Shown here: piece by piece, positions 1-8,644 of the stretch
Numbering within the stretch: position 1 is the stretch's first letter
Layout: each line of letters opens with the position of its first letter
Origin: Pseudaquidulcibacter sp041917055
GTDB taxonomy: Bacteria; Pseudomonadota; Alphaproteobacteria; Caulobacterales; Aquidulcibacteraceae
Reading direction: 5' to 3'
DNA length: 64,000 bases
Assembly: GCA_041917055.1 (NCBI GenBank)
Contig: JAYRYJ010000001.1
Coordinates: 186,001 to 250,000, forward strand
The notes under the pieces: model-generated
Seen by the model: only the letters and a program-made list of their open reading frames with translations
Told to the model about the DNA's origin: nothing
Databases searched by the model: none
Position numbers and translations under genes: made by a program

Positions 1-1310
1 CCGATTAAGGCAATTCGCGCGGCCCCCATTGCCGTCATTTCCAAATCATTTGGTCTTTGCACTTCTATGTCGCAAGTATCAGCAAGGAATTGACAGAAGA
101 AATCATTATTGGTCATGCCGCCGTCAATGCGCAATACTTTTAATTGCGCGCCGTCTTTCTTAATCGCCTCTAATAAATCATTGGTTTGATAGGCACTTGC
201 TTCTAAAGCTGCGCGTGCAATATGCGCTTTTGTTGTGCCGCGCCCAAGCCCCGTGATAATTCCTTTCGCATCGGCGCGCCAATATGGTGCGCCTAAACCC
301 GTAAAGGCCGGCACGAAATAAACACCGCCATTATCGGGAATGGATTGCGCCAATTTTTCGCTTTCGCCAGCCGATTGCAAAATGCCCAATTCATCGCGCA
401 ACCATTTTATCGCAGTTCCGGCGTTTAATACTGCCCCTTCAAGAGCGTATTTAGTTTTGCCATCAATATTTGCGGCAATGGTCAAAAGCATTTTGTTTTG
501 CGAGTATTTCGGGCTTTCCCCTAATGCTGCCATTAAGAATGCGCCAGTGCCGAAAGTGATTTTCGCCTCGCCCTCATTTTGGCAGTTTTGCCCCATTAAT
601 GCGGCCTGTTGATCCCCTAATACACCCGAAATTTTGGTTTCACCGCCAAAAATGCGACAGGTTCCAAAATCATGATTAGAGGGAATAATTTGCGGCAAGA
701 TTGCGCGCGGTATTTCAAATAATTTCAATAAATCCTCGTCCCACTCGCCCTTAATAATATTGAATAATGCGGTGCGCGAGGCGTTGGAATAATCACTTAA
801 ATGTTGCCCGCTTAAATTATAAATAAGCCAAGTATCAACATTGCCAAAAAGAATTTCGCCATTTTCTGCGCGCTGTCTAAGGCCATCAATATTCCTAAAA
901 AGCCACCATAATTTAAAGCCCGAAAAGTATGCATCTGCGACCAAACCGGTTTTGGCGCTTAATTCAGGTTCAATTGCGTTTTTCTTTAAAAATTCGCAAA
1001 ACTCACTTCCCCTTCTATCTTGCCAAACCACGGCATTATGAATTGGCTTTCCCGTTGCTTTGTCCCATAAAATTGTGGTTTCGCGTTGATTGGTTATGCC
1101 GATAGCGTCGGGAATCTCACCATTCGTAGCGCGTTTTGCAACTTCTAAAGTGTGTTGCCAAATGGCATTTGCGCTTTGTTCTACAATATCGGGGCGCGGC
1201 GAAATAAGTGGCACTTCGGTTTGCGCGAAATCAGTGCGATTGAGATTCTCATCATAAATCGCCGCGCGTGTTGAAGATGTGCCTTCGTCAATTACAAGAA
1301 TTTTTGTCAT
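1..1310 (-). CDS. glpK: glycerol kinase (C-terminus cut by window edge)
   Basis: ATP-dependent kinase of the FGGY family that turns glycerol into glycerol 3-phosphate in the cytoplasm. The reverse strand reads an N-terminal phosphate-binding segment DEGTSSTRA, then the glycerol-kinase pattern GITNQRETT, and further on GGMTNNDFFCQFLAD in the second FGGY domain. About 436 codons are present and the frame is open to the window edge, so roughly the last 60 residues of the usual ~500 are missing only because of the cut. The ATG at 1310 gives a standard N-terminus (MTKILVIDEGTSS). No glpF or glpD is visible beside it on this side. Family assignment is firm. Confidence 0.95.
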   Translation of the reverse strand, partial: MTKILVIDEGTSSTRAAIYDENLNRTDFAQTEVPLISPRPDIVEQSANAIWQHTLEVAKRATNGEIPDAIGITNQRETTILWDKATGKPIHNAVVWQDRRGSEFCEFLKKNAIEPELSAKTGLVADAYFSGFKLWWLFRNIDGLRQRAENGEILFGNVDTWLIYNLSGQHLSDYSNASRTALFNIIKGEWDEDLLKLFEIPRAILPQIIPSNHDFGTCRIFGGETKISGVLGDQQAALMGQNCQNEGEAKITFGTGAFLMAALGESPKYSQNKMLLTIAANIDGKTKYALEGAVLNAGTAIKWLRDELGILQSAGESEKLAQSIPDNGGVYFVPAFTGLGAPYWRADAKGIITGLGRGTTKAHIARAALEASAYQTNDLLEAIKKDGAQLKVLRIDGGMTNNDFFCQFLADTCDIEVQRPNDLEMTAMGAARIALI

Positions 1311-1416
1311 GCCATATTTTGCAAGACATTTGCTATTTGTAAAGCCCTGCCCCAAAGCGGACGGGACAATTTTTTAAAAACCCGCAGGCCTAGCACTTTT
1401 TTAAAGGCGCGAGGCT

Positions 1417-1593
1417 CTAGTGGGCTTTCAAAACAAATTTTTGGCCGCAATAAAGGCATACAGTTTCATGCTTGTCGCCGAAATCATAAAAAGTCTTAGG
1501 GTGGCCCAATGCGCCACCGCCACCATCGCATGAAACACGATGTTCGGTTACATAGATTGCGTTTTCGTGGTTTTTAGTTTGCGCCTTTGCCAT
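1417..1593 (-). CDS. zinc-finger domain protein, zf-CHCC (NDUFS6-like) family
   Basis: A 58-residue protein with the compact Cys/His pattern of the zf-CHCC family: VSCDGGGG, then LGHPK, then a terminal CLYCGQKF. In mitochondria the related NDUFS6 subunit binds zinc in complex I; bacterial members are small stand-alone proteins, many annotated only as zinc-finger domain proteins. The ATG at 1593 is chosen over an upstream in-frame start (1629) because a good ribosome site (AAGAGGG) sits just before it and the conserved part begins soon after. It lies 48 bases downstream of the GST gene on the same strand and could be co-transcribed with it. Its exact role here is not shown by the sequence. Confidence 0.85.
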   Translation of the reverse strand: MAKAQTKNHENAIYVTEHRVSCDGGGGALGHPKTFYDFGDKHETVCLYCGQKFVLKAH

Positions 1594-1641
1594 ATTTAAC
1601 CCTCTTCTTGAATCAATAGCAAAATTCAAATTAGCGTCAAA

Positions 1642-2319
1642 TCACTTTTCATAAACAGTATCATGCGGCGCGCGCGCAAAAGGTTTCCATTCTTTTTGCG
1701 CCAAGTCACACCATGCTTTAAACGCATCCGAATCCAACAGATTATCACGCATTTTGCGTGCATTTGTGGATAATGGCAAAGAATAAGTGCGGGTTCGCAC
1801 CGCCATTGGCGTATAGAATGCATCAGCGATAGTCGGGTTTTTACCATACATATATGGACCGCCAAAGGTTTCGTAAGCCCCTGCAAAAATCTCATCTAAA
1901 CGCAAAAGCTCAATCATACAGGCGTCATTAATCGGTGGCGTATCGATAATGCGGCGAATATTGTGGGTGAATTTATCGCGCATATTGGAAAAGCCGGAAT
2001 GAACCTCGCAAACCAGGGCGCGCGCATGGGCACGAATGTTTTGTTCCTCGGGCCATAATTTATTGGGTGCGATTTCGGCAATATATTCGCAAATTGCCAA
2101 ACTATCCCAAATCTTCAGATTATTATGTTGCATGGCCGGGACGGTGCCGGTCGGTGAAACTTTTAAGACCGCTTTAATTTGACGGTTGCCATAACCTTCT
2201 TGGTCAAGGTCAATTAAGACATCCTCAAACTCAAGACCTGACCAAAAAAGCGCGAGCCAAGGGCGCATAGACCAAGACGAATAATTACGATTGCCAACAT
2301 ATAGAATAGGATTTGCCAT
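1642..2319 (-). CDS. glutathione S-transferase family protein
   Basis: A 225-residue cytosolic GST-fold protein. The N-terminal thioredoxin-like domain starts MANPILYVGNRNYSSWSMRP, with the SSWSMRPWL segment where GSTs place the glutathione-activating Ser/Tyr, followed by the cis-proline region (SPTGTVPAM) and the SLAICEYIAE segment that contacts the gamma-glutamyl group. The C-terminal half is the all-helical GST domain. The substrate cannot be inferred. It is divergent from the EamA transporter on the plus strand, with about 130 bases between the starts. Confidence 0.9.
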   Translation of the reverse strand: MANPILYVGNRNYSSWSMRPWLALFWSGLEFEDVLIDLDQEGYGNRQIKAVLKVSPTGTVPAMQHNNLKIWDSLAICEYIAEIAPNKLWPEEQNIRAHARALVCEVHSGFSNMRDKFTHNIRRIIDTPPINDACMIELLRLDEIFAGAYETFGGPYMYGKNPTIADAFYTPMAVRTRTYSLPLSTNARKMRDNLLDSDAFKAWCDLAQKEWKPFARAPHDTVYEK

Positions 2320-2447
2320 AAAAACAAATTGGCGTGATTTACATGTCGTTGCAAGCCAGATTAATAAAATTCTTTTCCCAAATCCTATTGTTTTTAAGTT
2401 AGATTTTTCCGACTTGTTTTGCGCAATTGAATTATCTAATGTTGGGA

Positions 2448-3329
2448 ATGGACATCAAAAGCGAAAAAATAAGCGCCATATTTGCACTATGCCTTGCGAT
2501 TGTATTTTTCCAATCCGGATCGGCCTTCGCCACTAAAGTTTTTACTGAGACTGGTCCAATTGGTGCAGCCGCACTTAGGCAAGGTGTTTCGGCGGCTTTG
2601 TTGATGGTGTTTGCACGATTTTGGACAATTGATTATCGAAATTTAGATTATGGCGCACTTATTCCCTATGGCCTTTCGCTTTGTTTCATGAATTTGGCAT
2701 TTTATATGTCGATTGAAAGAATTCCTTTGGGCATTGCGGTCGCGATTGAATTTTCAGGGCCCTTATTAGTCAGTATTTTTTCAACCCGAAAACCGTTAGA
2801 CTTCCTTTGGATTTCGTTTGCAGCGGCGGGAATTTATATCCTTTTACCATTGCATGAATTTTCCCAAAAACTTGACCCTATTGGCCTATTTTGGGCGGCA
2901 ATTGCGGCGGCATCTTGGGCGGGTTACATTTATTTTGGGCACAAAACTGGCAGATCAATGAAGGAATTGCAATCTGTTGCGCTTGGACTTCTGATTTGCG
3001 CGATTATTTCTATTCCCTTGGCAATAATTATCGGAATGAAAACCCAAATTTCGCTTCAAAACCTAGTCTATTATGGTTTGGTCTTAACGCTTTTGTCGGG
3101 TGCTGTGCCCTATGCAATGGAAATGTTTGCCATGAAACGCATAGAGCGCGGCGCAGTCAGCCTTTTAATGTCACTTGATCCCGCATTTGCGGTTGTAAGC
3201 GGGTTTGTATTTTTGCACCAAAAATTAAGTCTCATGCAATTGATCGCGGTGGCATTGATAATTATTGCCAGTATCGGCGCAACTTTACAAAAGCCCCAAA
3301 ATCCGCCAATTGATGAGGCAATTATTTGA
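2448..3329 (+). CDS. EamA-family (DMT superfamily) inner-membrane exporter, RhtA-like
   Basis: A hydrophobic protein of about 293 residues with around ten predicted membrane segments arranged as two EamA repeats, the fold of the drug/metabolite transporter superfamily. The pattern TGPIGAAALRQGVSAALL early on and GAVPYAMEMFAMKRI and LDPAFAVVSG in the second half resemble the RhtA threonine/homoserine exporters, so amino acid or related metabolite efflux is a reasonable guess. Several in-frame starts exist (TTG at 2427, ATG at 2439 and 2448); none has a strong ribosome site, so the exact start is open. The next gene follows after 7 bases, suggesting an operon. Confidence 0.85.
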   Translation: MDIKSEKISAIFALCLAIVFFQSGSAFATKVFTETGPIGAAALRQGVSAALLMVFARFWTIDYRNLDYGALIPYGLSLCFMNLAFYMSIERIPLGIAVAIEFSGPLLVSIFSTRKPLDFLWISFAAAGIYILLPLHEFSQKLDPIGLFWAAIAAASWAGYIYFGHKTGRSMKELQSVALGLLICAIISIPLAIIIGMKTQISLQNLVYYGLVLTLLSGAVPYAMEMFAMKRIERGAVSLLMSLDPAFAVVSGFVFLHQKLSLMQLIAVALIIIASIGATLQKPQNPPIDEAII

Positions 3330-3336
3330 GGCGAAT

Positions 3337-4116
3337 ATGCAGTTAAATTCAAACATCAGCGCAATTGTTACCGGTGGCGCATCCGGCCTAGGCGAAGCAA
3401 CCGCGCGCGCATTGTGCGGCAAGGGCGTAAAAACCACTATATTCGATTTAAACCAAGAAGCGGGCGAAAAACTTGCAAAAGAAATCGGCGCTTTATTCGT
3501 TGAATGCGATATTTCCAACGAGGATATTGTTAATCAAGCGTTTAAAATGGCGCGCGAAACCAATGGACAAGAACGTATTCTAATAAATTGCGCCGGCATT
3601 GTTAAAGGCATAAAAACCGCGAGCCGCGAAAAAGAGACCGGCGTTTTAAAACATTTCCCAATCGATATTTACGCCAAAGTTATTGAGGTCAATTTAATCG
3701 GCACCTTTCGCATGATTGCCAAAGCTGCCGCCGGGATTATGTCACTTGAACCGATTGATGGCGAACGTGGTGTGATTATTAATACCGCCTCCATCGCTGC
3801 GTTTGATGGGCAAATTGGGCAGGCGGCATATTCGGCGTCAAAGGCCGGTGTTGCAGGAATGTCTTTGCCAATAGCACGCGATTTGGCGAGTGAAGCAATC
3901 CGAATAAACGCCATTTGCCCCGGAATTTTCGACACGCCCATGATGGCCACATTGCCGCCAAATATTCAAGAAGCATTGGGGCAAAGCGTTCCTTTTCCTA
4001 AACGATTAGGTGCAGGCGCCGAATTTGCGGCATTGGCAATTCATATTATTGAAAACCAATATTTGAACGGTGAAAATATCCGCCTCGATGGTGCGATACG
4101 ATTGGGTATGAAATAG
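3337..4116 (+). CDS. SDR-family NAD(P)-dependent dehydrogenase, HSD10-like
   Basis: A 259-residue short-chain dehydrogenase. The Rossmann start TGGASGLGEATARAL gives the TGxxxGxG cofactor motif, NCAG is the structural motif near residue 90, and the catalytic Ser / YSASK tetrad is seen in NTASIAAFDGQIGQAAYSAS. The long insertion before the active site and the PGIFDTPMM segment match type-10 17-beta-hydroxysteroid / 3-hydroxyacyl-CoA dehydrogenases, so short-chain 3-hydroxyacyl-CoA oxidation is the likeliest role. The ATG at 3337 is chosen because a GAGG ribosome site sits 6 bases upstream, overlapping the end of the exporter gene, and the Rossmann fold starts at once; an upstream extension lies inside the transporter gene. 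Confidence 0.88.
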   Translation: MQLNSNISAIVTGGASGLGEATARALCGKGVKTTIFDLNQEAGEKLAKEIGALFVECDISNEDIVNQAFKMARETNGQERILINCAGIVKGIKTASREKETGVLKHFPIDIYAKVIEVNLIGTFRMIAKAAAGIMSLEPIDGERGVIINTASIAAFDGQIGQAAYSASKAGVAGMSLPIARDLASEAIRINAICPGIFDTPMMATLPPNIQEALGQSVPFPKRLGAGAEFAALAIHIIENQYLNGENIRLDGAIRLGMK

Positions 4117-4137
4117 GCAAATCGCCACTGTTAATTT

Positions 4138-4195
4138 GAAATTACAATAATTTGTTGTTTTCAGTTTTTAAGAGCAACAAATTATCGGTAACTCC
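4138..4195. repeat. intergenic palindrome, minimal (outer-arm only) copy of the dispersed R family
   Basis: Left arm 4138-4157 (GAAATTACAATAATTTGTTG) pairs with 4175-4195 apart from a few mismatches. The sequence matches the outer arms of the longer R-family elements elsewhere in the window, but the core hairpin with GGTCTTTATGG is absent. It sits between the convergent ends of the SDR and LuxR genes, as expected of a bidirectional terminator or RNA-stabilising hairpin. Confidence 0.7.
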
Positions 4196-4227
4196 GCTGC
4201 TAGATCGCTAATTAATTCGTGTGTGGC

Positions 4228-5007
4228 CTAAATACATGAGGCGCTAGATACATCAAATGCCAGGTTTTCACGTGGCAATTTTACTATGCCGTGAATTAAT
4301 GCCTGTACCCCTGCCTGAATTCTATTGTTTGCATTCAGTTTTATTTGGCAATTTCCCAAATGAAACTGCACGGTTCGCGCGCTTATGCCGATTAATACGC
4401 CAATTTCCCAATTGGTTTTCCCTTCCAAAACCCATTCAAGACATTCTATTTCGCGCGCCGTTAAAATTGGCAATGGGTTCTTTGTGCCAAGGCTTAAGGC
4501 AAGGCATTTTTTGAGTTTTTGAAAGCCAATTATTGCGATTATCGATAAATTTTCTAGTAAACTTTCGTCAATCGCCAATATGTTTGTCGAGCTAAAGTTT
4601 AATATTGCAATACAACCCAATGGGCCATGTATTGGCAGGCTAAGGCCATCCTTTATTCCTTGGGCGCGCATTTTATTTATTAATTCGCGCTCTTTTGCGC
4701 CACGTGCATTTAGGAATATTTTGCGCCAAAAAACCGGATTGCCGTCTTTGATTACTAAATGGCGAATTGGGTCAATTAATGCGCGGGTTTCGCATTGATA
4801 GAAAGCTTTCTGGTCGTCATCATAATTGCCGATACGCAATAATTGTTGCGCCAAAGCCGTCGGACTTTCCGGCGTTGGAATATATTGAAATTGCGAGCAA
4901 TTCAATTTTATTGCCACTTTTGACAGTGCCTTTATGATTTGATTTTCGCTTTCGGCACTCTGTAATTCCTCAATCATAATTTTTATATTTGTTTGCGGTC
5001 TTACCAT
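4228..5007 (-). CDS. LuxR-family regulator with autoinducer-binding domain (LuxR solo)
   Basis: A 259-residue transcription factor with an N-terminal autoinducer-binding domain (about residues 20-175) and a C-terminal GerE/LuxR helix-turn-helix (about 185-245: LTAREIECLEWVLEGKTNWE, then ISARTVQFHL). In the ligand domain the Asp-Pro pair (IDPIRHL), the following Trp (PVFWRK) and the conserved Gly (GIKDGLSLPIHG) of AHL-binding LuxR proteins are present, while the first Trp/Tyr positions are less clear. No LuxI synthase is visible in the window, so this is a solo by context. A strong GGAGGGG ribosome site precedes the ATG at 5007. Ligand and targets are unknown. Confidence 0.85.
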   Translation of the reverse strand: MVRPQTNIKIMIEELQSAESENQIIKALSKVAIKLNCSQFQYIPTPESPTALAQQLLRIGNYDDDQKAFYQCETRALIDPIRHLVIKDGNPVFWRKIFLNARGAKERELINKMRAQGIKDGLSLPIHGPLGCIAILNFSSTNILAIDESLLENLSIIAIIGFQKLKKCLALSLGTKNPLPILTAREIECLEWVLEGKTNWEIGVLIGISARTVQFHLGNCQIKLNANNRIQAGVQALIHGIVKLPRENLAFDVSSASCI

Positions 5008-5146
5008 TTTACCCCTCCGCCGATTGAACTTATAAACGAATCACTGCATGATACTATTTTAAATAATTGTTTTGTGCAGTGAGTCGGTATGATTTCCAAA
5101 GACCGTCTTGTGCAAAAATATGATTTTTTTCCTTTTGTATTGGTTT

Positions 5147-8100
5147 TCATTGAAAATCTCGCGATTTGAAAAATTTGTGCTTTATTGGTTTTTTGACTGC
5201 ATCATTATCCTTTTCATTGGTTTCAAGCTCTATTAGGCGTGGGCTTAGGTCTTTTAGGCGTTCGGCAATTAAATGGGTTACGCCACCGTCACCGATTTGT
5301 AATGTGCCGTAAATTGCCAAAAATTTGCCGCGCAATGCCTCTTTGCGATATTTTTCAAATACTTTGGGCCAAACAATTATATTCATGGAACCGAATTCAT
5401 CTTCCAAAGTCATAAACAAAACGCCTTTTGCGGTTCCGGGGCGCTGTCGCAAAATCACAAGGCCTGCAATGGCAATAAAGCGCCCATTTATTGCGGGGCA
5501 AAATTGCGAAGAATTGCGGAAATTAAGCGCTTCAAGCTCAAGGCGATAGAATTGCAGCGGGTGGCCTTTTAACGATAATCGCAATTGCTTGTAATCGTGC
5601 AAAACTTCTTCAGACCAAGCCATTTGCGGCAATTGCGCGGGGTCATCAATTCCATATTGGGAATTATTTTCAAACAATGGCATTTCGCCCTCTTTTAAGC
5701 CCTTGGCATTCCAAAGTGCATCGCGCCGCCCCAATTCCATCGAACCAAAGGCATCGGCCTTGGCAAGCCTTTCCATTGCGGCTTCGGATAGTTTGGCAAG
5801 CGATTTCAAGGATTCGGGGGATTCAATCCCTCCCCGCAAAGCGGGGAGGGGGGACCTTGCGAAGCAAGGTGGGTGGGGTTCGGCAATTTCCCCCTCCACC
5901 ACGCTTCGCGTGGTCCCCCTCCCCCGCTTCGCAGGGGAGGATAAGCGCGCCGCACAAATTTTCGCCGCATCAAATTCACTAAAGCCTTTGATCTGACGAA
6001 AACCAAGGCGCACTGAATAAAGACCGTTTGAACCCATGGTTTCTAATTTATTGTCCCAATCGGAATAATTAACATCAATCGGCAAGACGCGAACGCCATG
6101 TTTTTTGGCATCATCAATCAATTGTGCGGCGGCGTAAAAGCCCATTGGTTGGGAATTCAAAATTGCCGCCAAAAACACATCGGGATAATGGCATTTAAGC
6201 CAGGCCGAAACATACACAATTAAAGCAAAGCTCGCGGCATGACTTTCAGGGAAACCATATTCACCAAAGCCTTCAATTTGTTTGAAACAGCGCGTGGCAA
6301 ATTCGCGGTCATAGCCATTTTTGACCATGCCTTCGATAAGCTTCTCGCCATATTTTGAGATAATGCCCATTTTTCGAAAGGTTGCCATTGCGCGACGCAA
6401 ACCATCGGCCTCTGACGGACTAAAACCCGCCGCAACAATCGCGATTTTCATTGCCTGTTCTTGAAACAAAGGCACGCCAAGTGTTTTGCCTAAAACTTCG
6501 GCTAATTCTTGGGACGGGAAAGAAACTTTTTCAAAACCCTGCCTGCGCCGTAAATATGGGTGAACCATATCGCCCTGTATTGGGCCGGGTCTTACAATTG
6601 CGACCTCTATCACCAAATCATAAAATTCACGTGGCTTAAGGCGTGGCAACATCGACATTTGCGCGCGGCTTTCAATTTGAAAAACCCCGACAGTATCGGC
6701 GCGGCAAATCATATCATAAGTTCGCGGGTCTTCGGCGGGGGTGGTGGCAAGGTTTAAATCAACATCATATTTGTCTTTCAAAATCTCAAAGGCTTTGGAA
6801 ACACAAGTAAGCATTCCAAGCGCCAGAACATCGATTTTAAGAATGCCCAACGCATCTAAATCATCCTTATCCCATTCAACAAAAGTTCGGTCGGGCATTG
6901 CCGCATTGCCGATTGGCACAACTTCATCAAGGCGTGATTTGGTAATCACAAACCCACCGACATGTTGCGATAAATGGCGCGGAAAACCATAAAGCACGCG
7001 CGCAATTTCAAGGCATTTTTTGATTTCGGGCGAATTTATATCAATGCCCGACATTTGTTTAATAATCTCAGGATTAATATTGTGGCGCGACATTCCATGA
7101 ATGGATTTTGACAGCGCATCTATCAAATCGAGCGAAAAACCCATTACTTTCGCGGTTTCACGTAAAGCCGAACGCGCACGATAAGTTACGACAACGCCCG
7201 CAATTCCCGCATGATGACGACCGTATTTTTCATAAATATATTGAATGACTTCTTCACGCCTTATATTTTCGAAATCGACATCAATATCGGGCGGCTCTTT
7301 TCTTTCCTCCGAGATAAAGCGTTCAAATAATAAATCGACCTTTGTTGGATCGACACTTGTTATGCCAAGGCAAAAGCACACAACCGAATTAGCCGCAGAA
7401 CCGCGCCCTTGGCACAAAACCCCCTGTGATCGTGCAAATTTAACAATATCATAAACAGTCAGGAAATATTTGGCATAATCCATGCGCTCTATGACTTGGT
7501 ATTCATGCTCCAAAAGTGCGCGAATCTTGGGCGGCACACCATCAGGATATCTATGCAGCGCCTCTTTTTCGGTTAGAGTGATAAGGTATTGGGTGAGGGC
7601 GCTTAATCCTTCCCCGTTTACGGGGATTTTTCGGGAAATAGAAACAGTCCGGGGGACTGTTTCCTCGAAAAAATTGGACCGCGCAACGCGCGGTGGATGG
7701 GGCTGGTGCTTTAGGCACATTTGCAATGACGCGCCCCCTCCACCAAACTTCGTTTGGTCCCCCTCCCCCGCTTCGCAAGGGAGGATAATTTCCGGATATT
7801 CGTATTTTAATTCATCGAGTGAGAAATTGATTTCATCAAAAAGGCGCTTTTGATTTTGCAAAGCAATTGGAAAATCTTTGAAAATGCGCGCCATTTCATC
7901 ACGCGATTTTAGAACACGCTCGGCATTCATTTGGCGAATAAAGCCCGCGTTTTTAAGCACGCATTTTTCGCGAATACATGCCACAACATCCGCTATATCG
8001 CGCCTTTCTTTAGTGTGCATAATTGCATCATTTGTGGCGATAATTTTGATATTGTTGCGCATGGCAAATGCGGCAATTTTCAAATTTCTTTCATAATCCG

Positions 8101-8578
8101 TGCCGTCATAGGGGCGGGTTATTGCGATATAGAGGCTGCTATTTGCTGCGGCTTTGCTGCGCAGCATTGCTTTTGCGAAAAAATCCTTATTAAGCGGATT
8201 AGGCGGCACAAAAATCGCACATGCGCCATGCATCGCAAGCAATAAATCATCATTATCAAGATTGCACCCGCCTTTAATAGAACGCCGATTGCCATTGGTT
8301 AAAGCGCGCGAAAGCCGCCCATAAGCGTCACGATTTCTGGGGTAAATCACAGTGGTGAAACCGTCAGGTTCCACAAGGCGCGCCCCAATTAGGATTTTAA
8401 TCCCCGCCTCACGCGCCGCGACATGGGCGCGAACAACGCCCGCCAATGTATTGTAATCAGCAATACCAATACCCTTAAGCCCCAAAATATGCGCGGCTTG
8501 CACCATTTCCTGCGGGTGCGACGCCCCCCGCAAAAATGAGAAATTGGTCATAGATATAGGTTCAAAAATTTCGGTCAT
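5147..8578 (-). CDS. dnaE2: error-prone DNA polymerase DnaE2 (ImuC) with two in-frame palindromic-element insertions
   Basis: C-family polymerase that performs translesion synthesis with ImuA and ImuB after DNA damage. It has an N-terminal PHP domain starting FSFLRGASHPQEM, the polymerase core (GRGSAANSVVCFCLG near residue 395, PPDIDVDFE near 430), a helix-hairpin-helix region and a C-terminal OB fold (FIAIAGLVILRQRPGTAKG). It is the last gene of imuA-imuB-dnaE2. At 1143 residues it is longer than usual because residues about 265-324 and 880-917 are encoded by palindromic elements (7608-7785 and 5828-5941); both keep the frame open and fall outside the recognised catalytic motifs. No strong ribosome site precedes the ATG at 8578, so it may depend on readthrough from imuB. 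Confidence 0.95.
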   Translation of the reverse strand: MTEIFEPISMTNFSFLRGASHPQEMVQAAHILGLKGIGIADYNTLAGVVRAHVAAREAGIKILIGARLVEPDGFTTVIYPRNRDAYGRLSRALTNGNRRSIKGGCNLDNDDLLLAMHGACAIFVPPNPLNKDFFAKAMLRSKAAANSSLYIAITRPYDGTDYERNLKIAAFAMRNNIKIIATNDAIMHTKERRDIADVVACIREKCVLKNAGFIRQMNAERVLKSRDEMARIFKDFPIALQNQKRLFDEINFSLDELKYEYPEIILPCEAGEGDQTKFGGGGASLQMCLKHQPHPPRVARSNFFEETVPRTVSISRKIPVNGEGLSALTQYLITLTEKEALHRYPDGVPPKIRALLEHEYQVIERMDYAKYFLTVYDIVKFARSQGVLCQGRGSAANSVVCFCLGITSVDPTKVDLLFERFISEERKEPPDIDVDFENIRREEVIQYIYEKYGRHHAGIAGVVVTYRARSALRETAKVMGFSLDLIDALSKSIHGMSRHNINPEIIKQMSGIDINSPEIKKCLEIARVLYGFPRHLSQHVGGFVITKSRLDEVVPIGNAAMPDRTFVEWDKDDLDALGILKIDVLALGMLTCVSKAFEILKDKYDVDLNLATTPAEDPRTYDMICRADTVGVFQIESRAQMSMLPRLKPREFYDLVIEVAIVRPGPIQGDMVHPYLRRRQGFEKVSFPSQELAEVLGKTLGVPLFQEQAMKIAIVAAGFSPSEADGLRRAMATFRKMGIISKYGEKLIEGMVKNGYDREFATRCFKQIEGFGEYGFPESHAASFALIVYVSAWLKCHYPDVFLAAILNSQPMGFYAAAQLIDDAKKHGVRVLPIDVNYSDWDNKLETMGSNGLYSVRLGFRQIKGFSEFDAAKICAARLSSPAKRGRGTTRSVVEGEIAEPHPPCFARSPLPALRGGIESPESLKSLAKLSEAAMERLAKADAFGSMELGRRDALWNAKGLKEGEMPLFENNSQYGIDDPAQLPQMAWSEEVLHDYKQLRLSLKGHPLQFYRLELEALNFRNSSQFCPAINGRFIAIAGLVILRQRPGTAKGVLFMTLEDEFGSMNIIVWPKVFEKYRKEALRGKFLAIYGTLQIGDGGVTHLIAERLKDLSPRLIELETNEKDNDAVKKPIKHKFFKSRDFQ
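5828..5941. repeat. GC-rich palindromic element P-A inside dnaE2
   Basis: A 114-bp (38-codon) quasi-palindrome made of nested hairpins: CCCTCCCCGC-AAA-GCGGGGAGGG, then GGGGACC with TTGCGAAGCAA, a short centre, then CCTCCACCACGC with its complement and a closing CTCCCCCGCTTCGCAGGGGAG. On the dnaE2 strand it encodes a Pro/Arg/Gly-rich segment (SSPAKRGRGTTRS) with no counterpart in ordinary DnaE2. The length is a multiple of three and there is no stop codon. Confidence 0.9.
7608..7785. repeat. GC-rich palindromic element P-B inside dnaE2, with a nested second hairpin
   Basis: The outer parts match element P-A (CCTTCCCCG...CGGGGA at one end; CCCCCTCCACCAAACTTCG and CCTCCCCCGCTTCGCAAG at the other). 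Between the first hairpin and the GGACCGCGC arm lies an unrelated palindrome at about 7627-7674, with arms GAAACAGTCC / GGACTGTTTC flanked by TTTTTCG / CGAAAAA. The whole is read through in the dnaE2 frame as residues about 265-324. Confidence 0.88.
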
Positions 8579-8621
8579 GGTGAGATGGCTTTGGTATTAG
8601 TGACTTTTAGGGCATTATTAT

Positions 8622-8643
8622 CCTTCCCCGCTTGCGGGGAGGG
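8622..8643. repeat. single-hairpin fragment of the P family between imuB and dnaE2
   Basis: CCTTCCCCGC followed directly by its near-complement GCGGGGAGGG forms a tight hairpin, identical in design to the end hairpins of elements P-A and P-B. It lies immediately after the imuB stop codon and 43 bases before the dnaE2 start, so it may affect dnaE2 translation or partial termination. Confidence 0.75.
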
Positions 8644-8644
8644 A

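Noticed and set aside
5147..8578. dnaE2 as a pseudogene because of the two insertions
   Set aside because: The frame is open from end to end, the polymerase motifs are intact and the insertions keep frame, so it is called functional.
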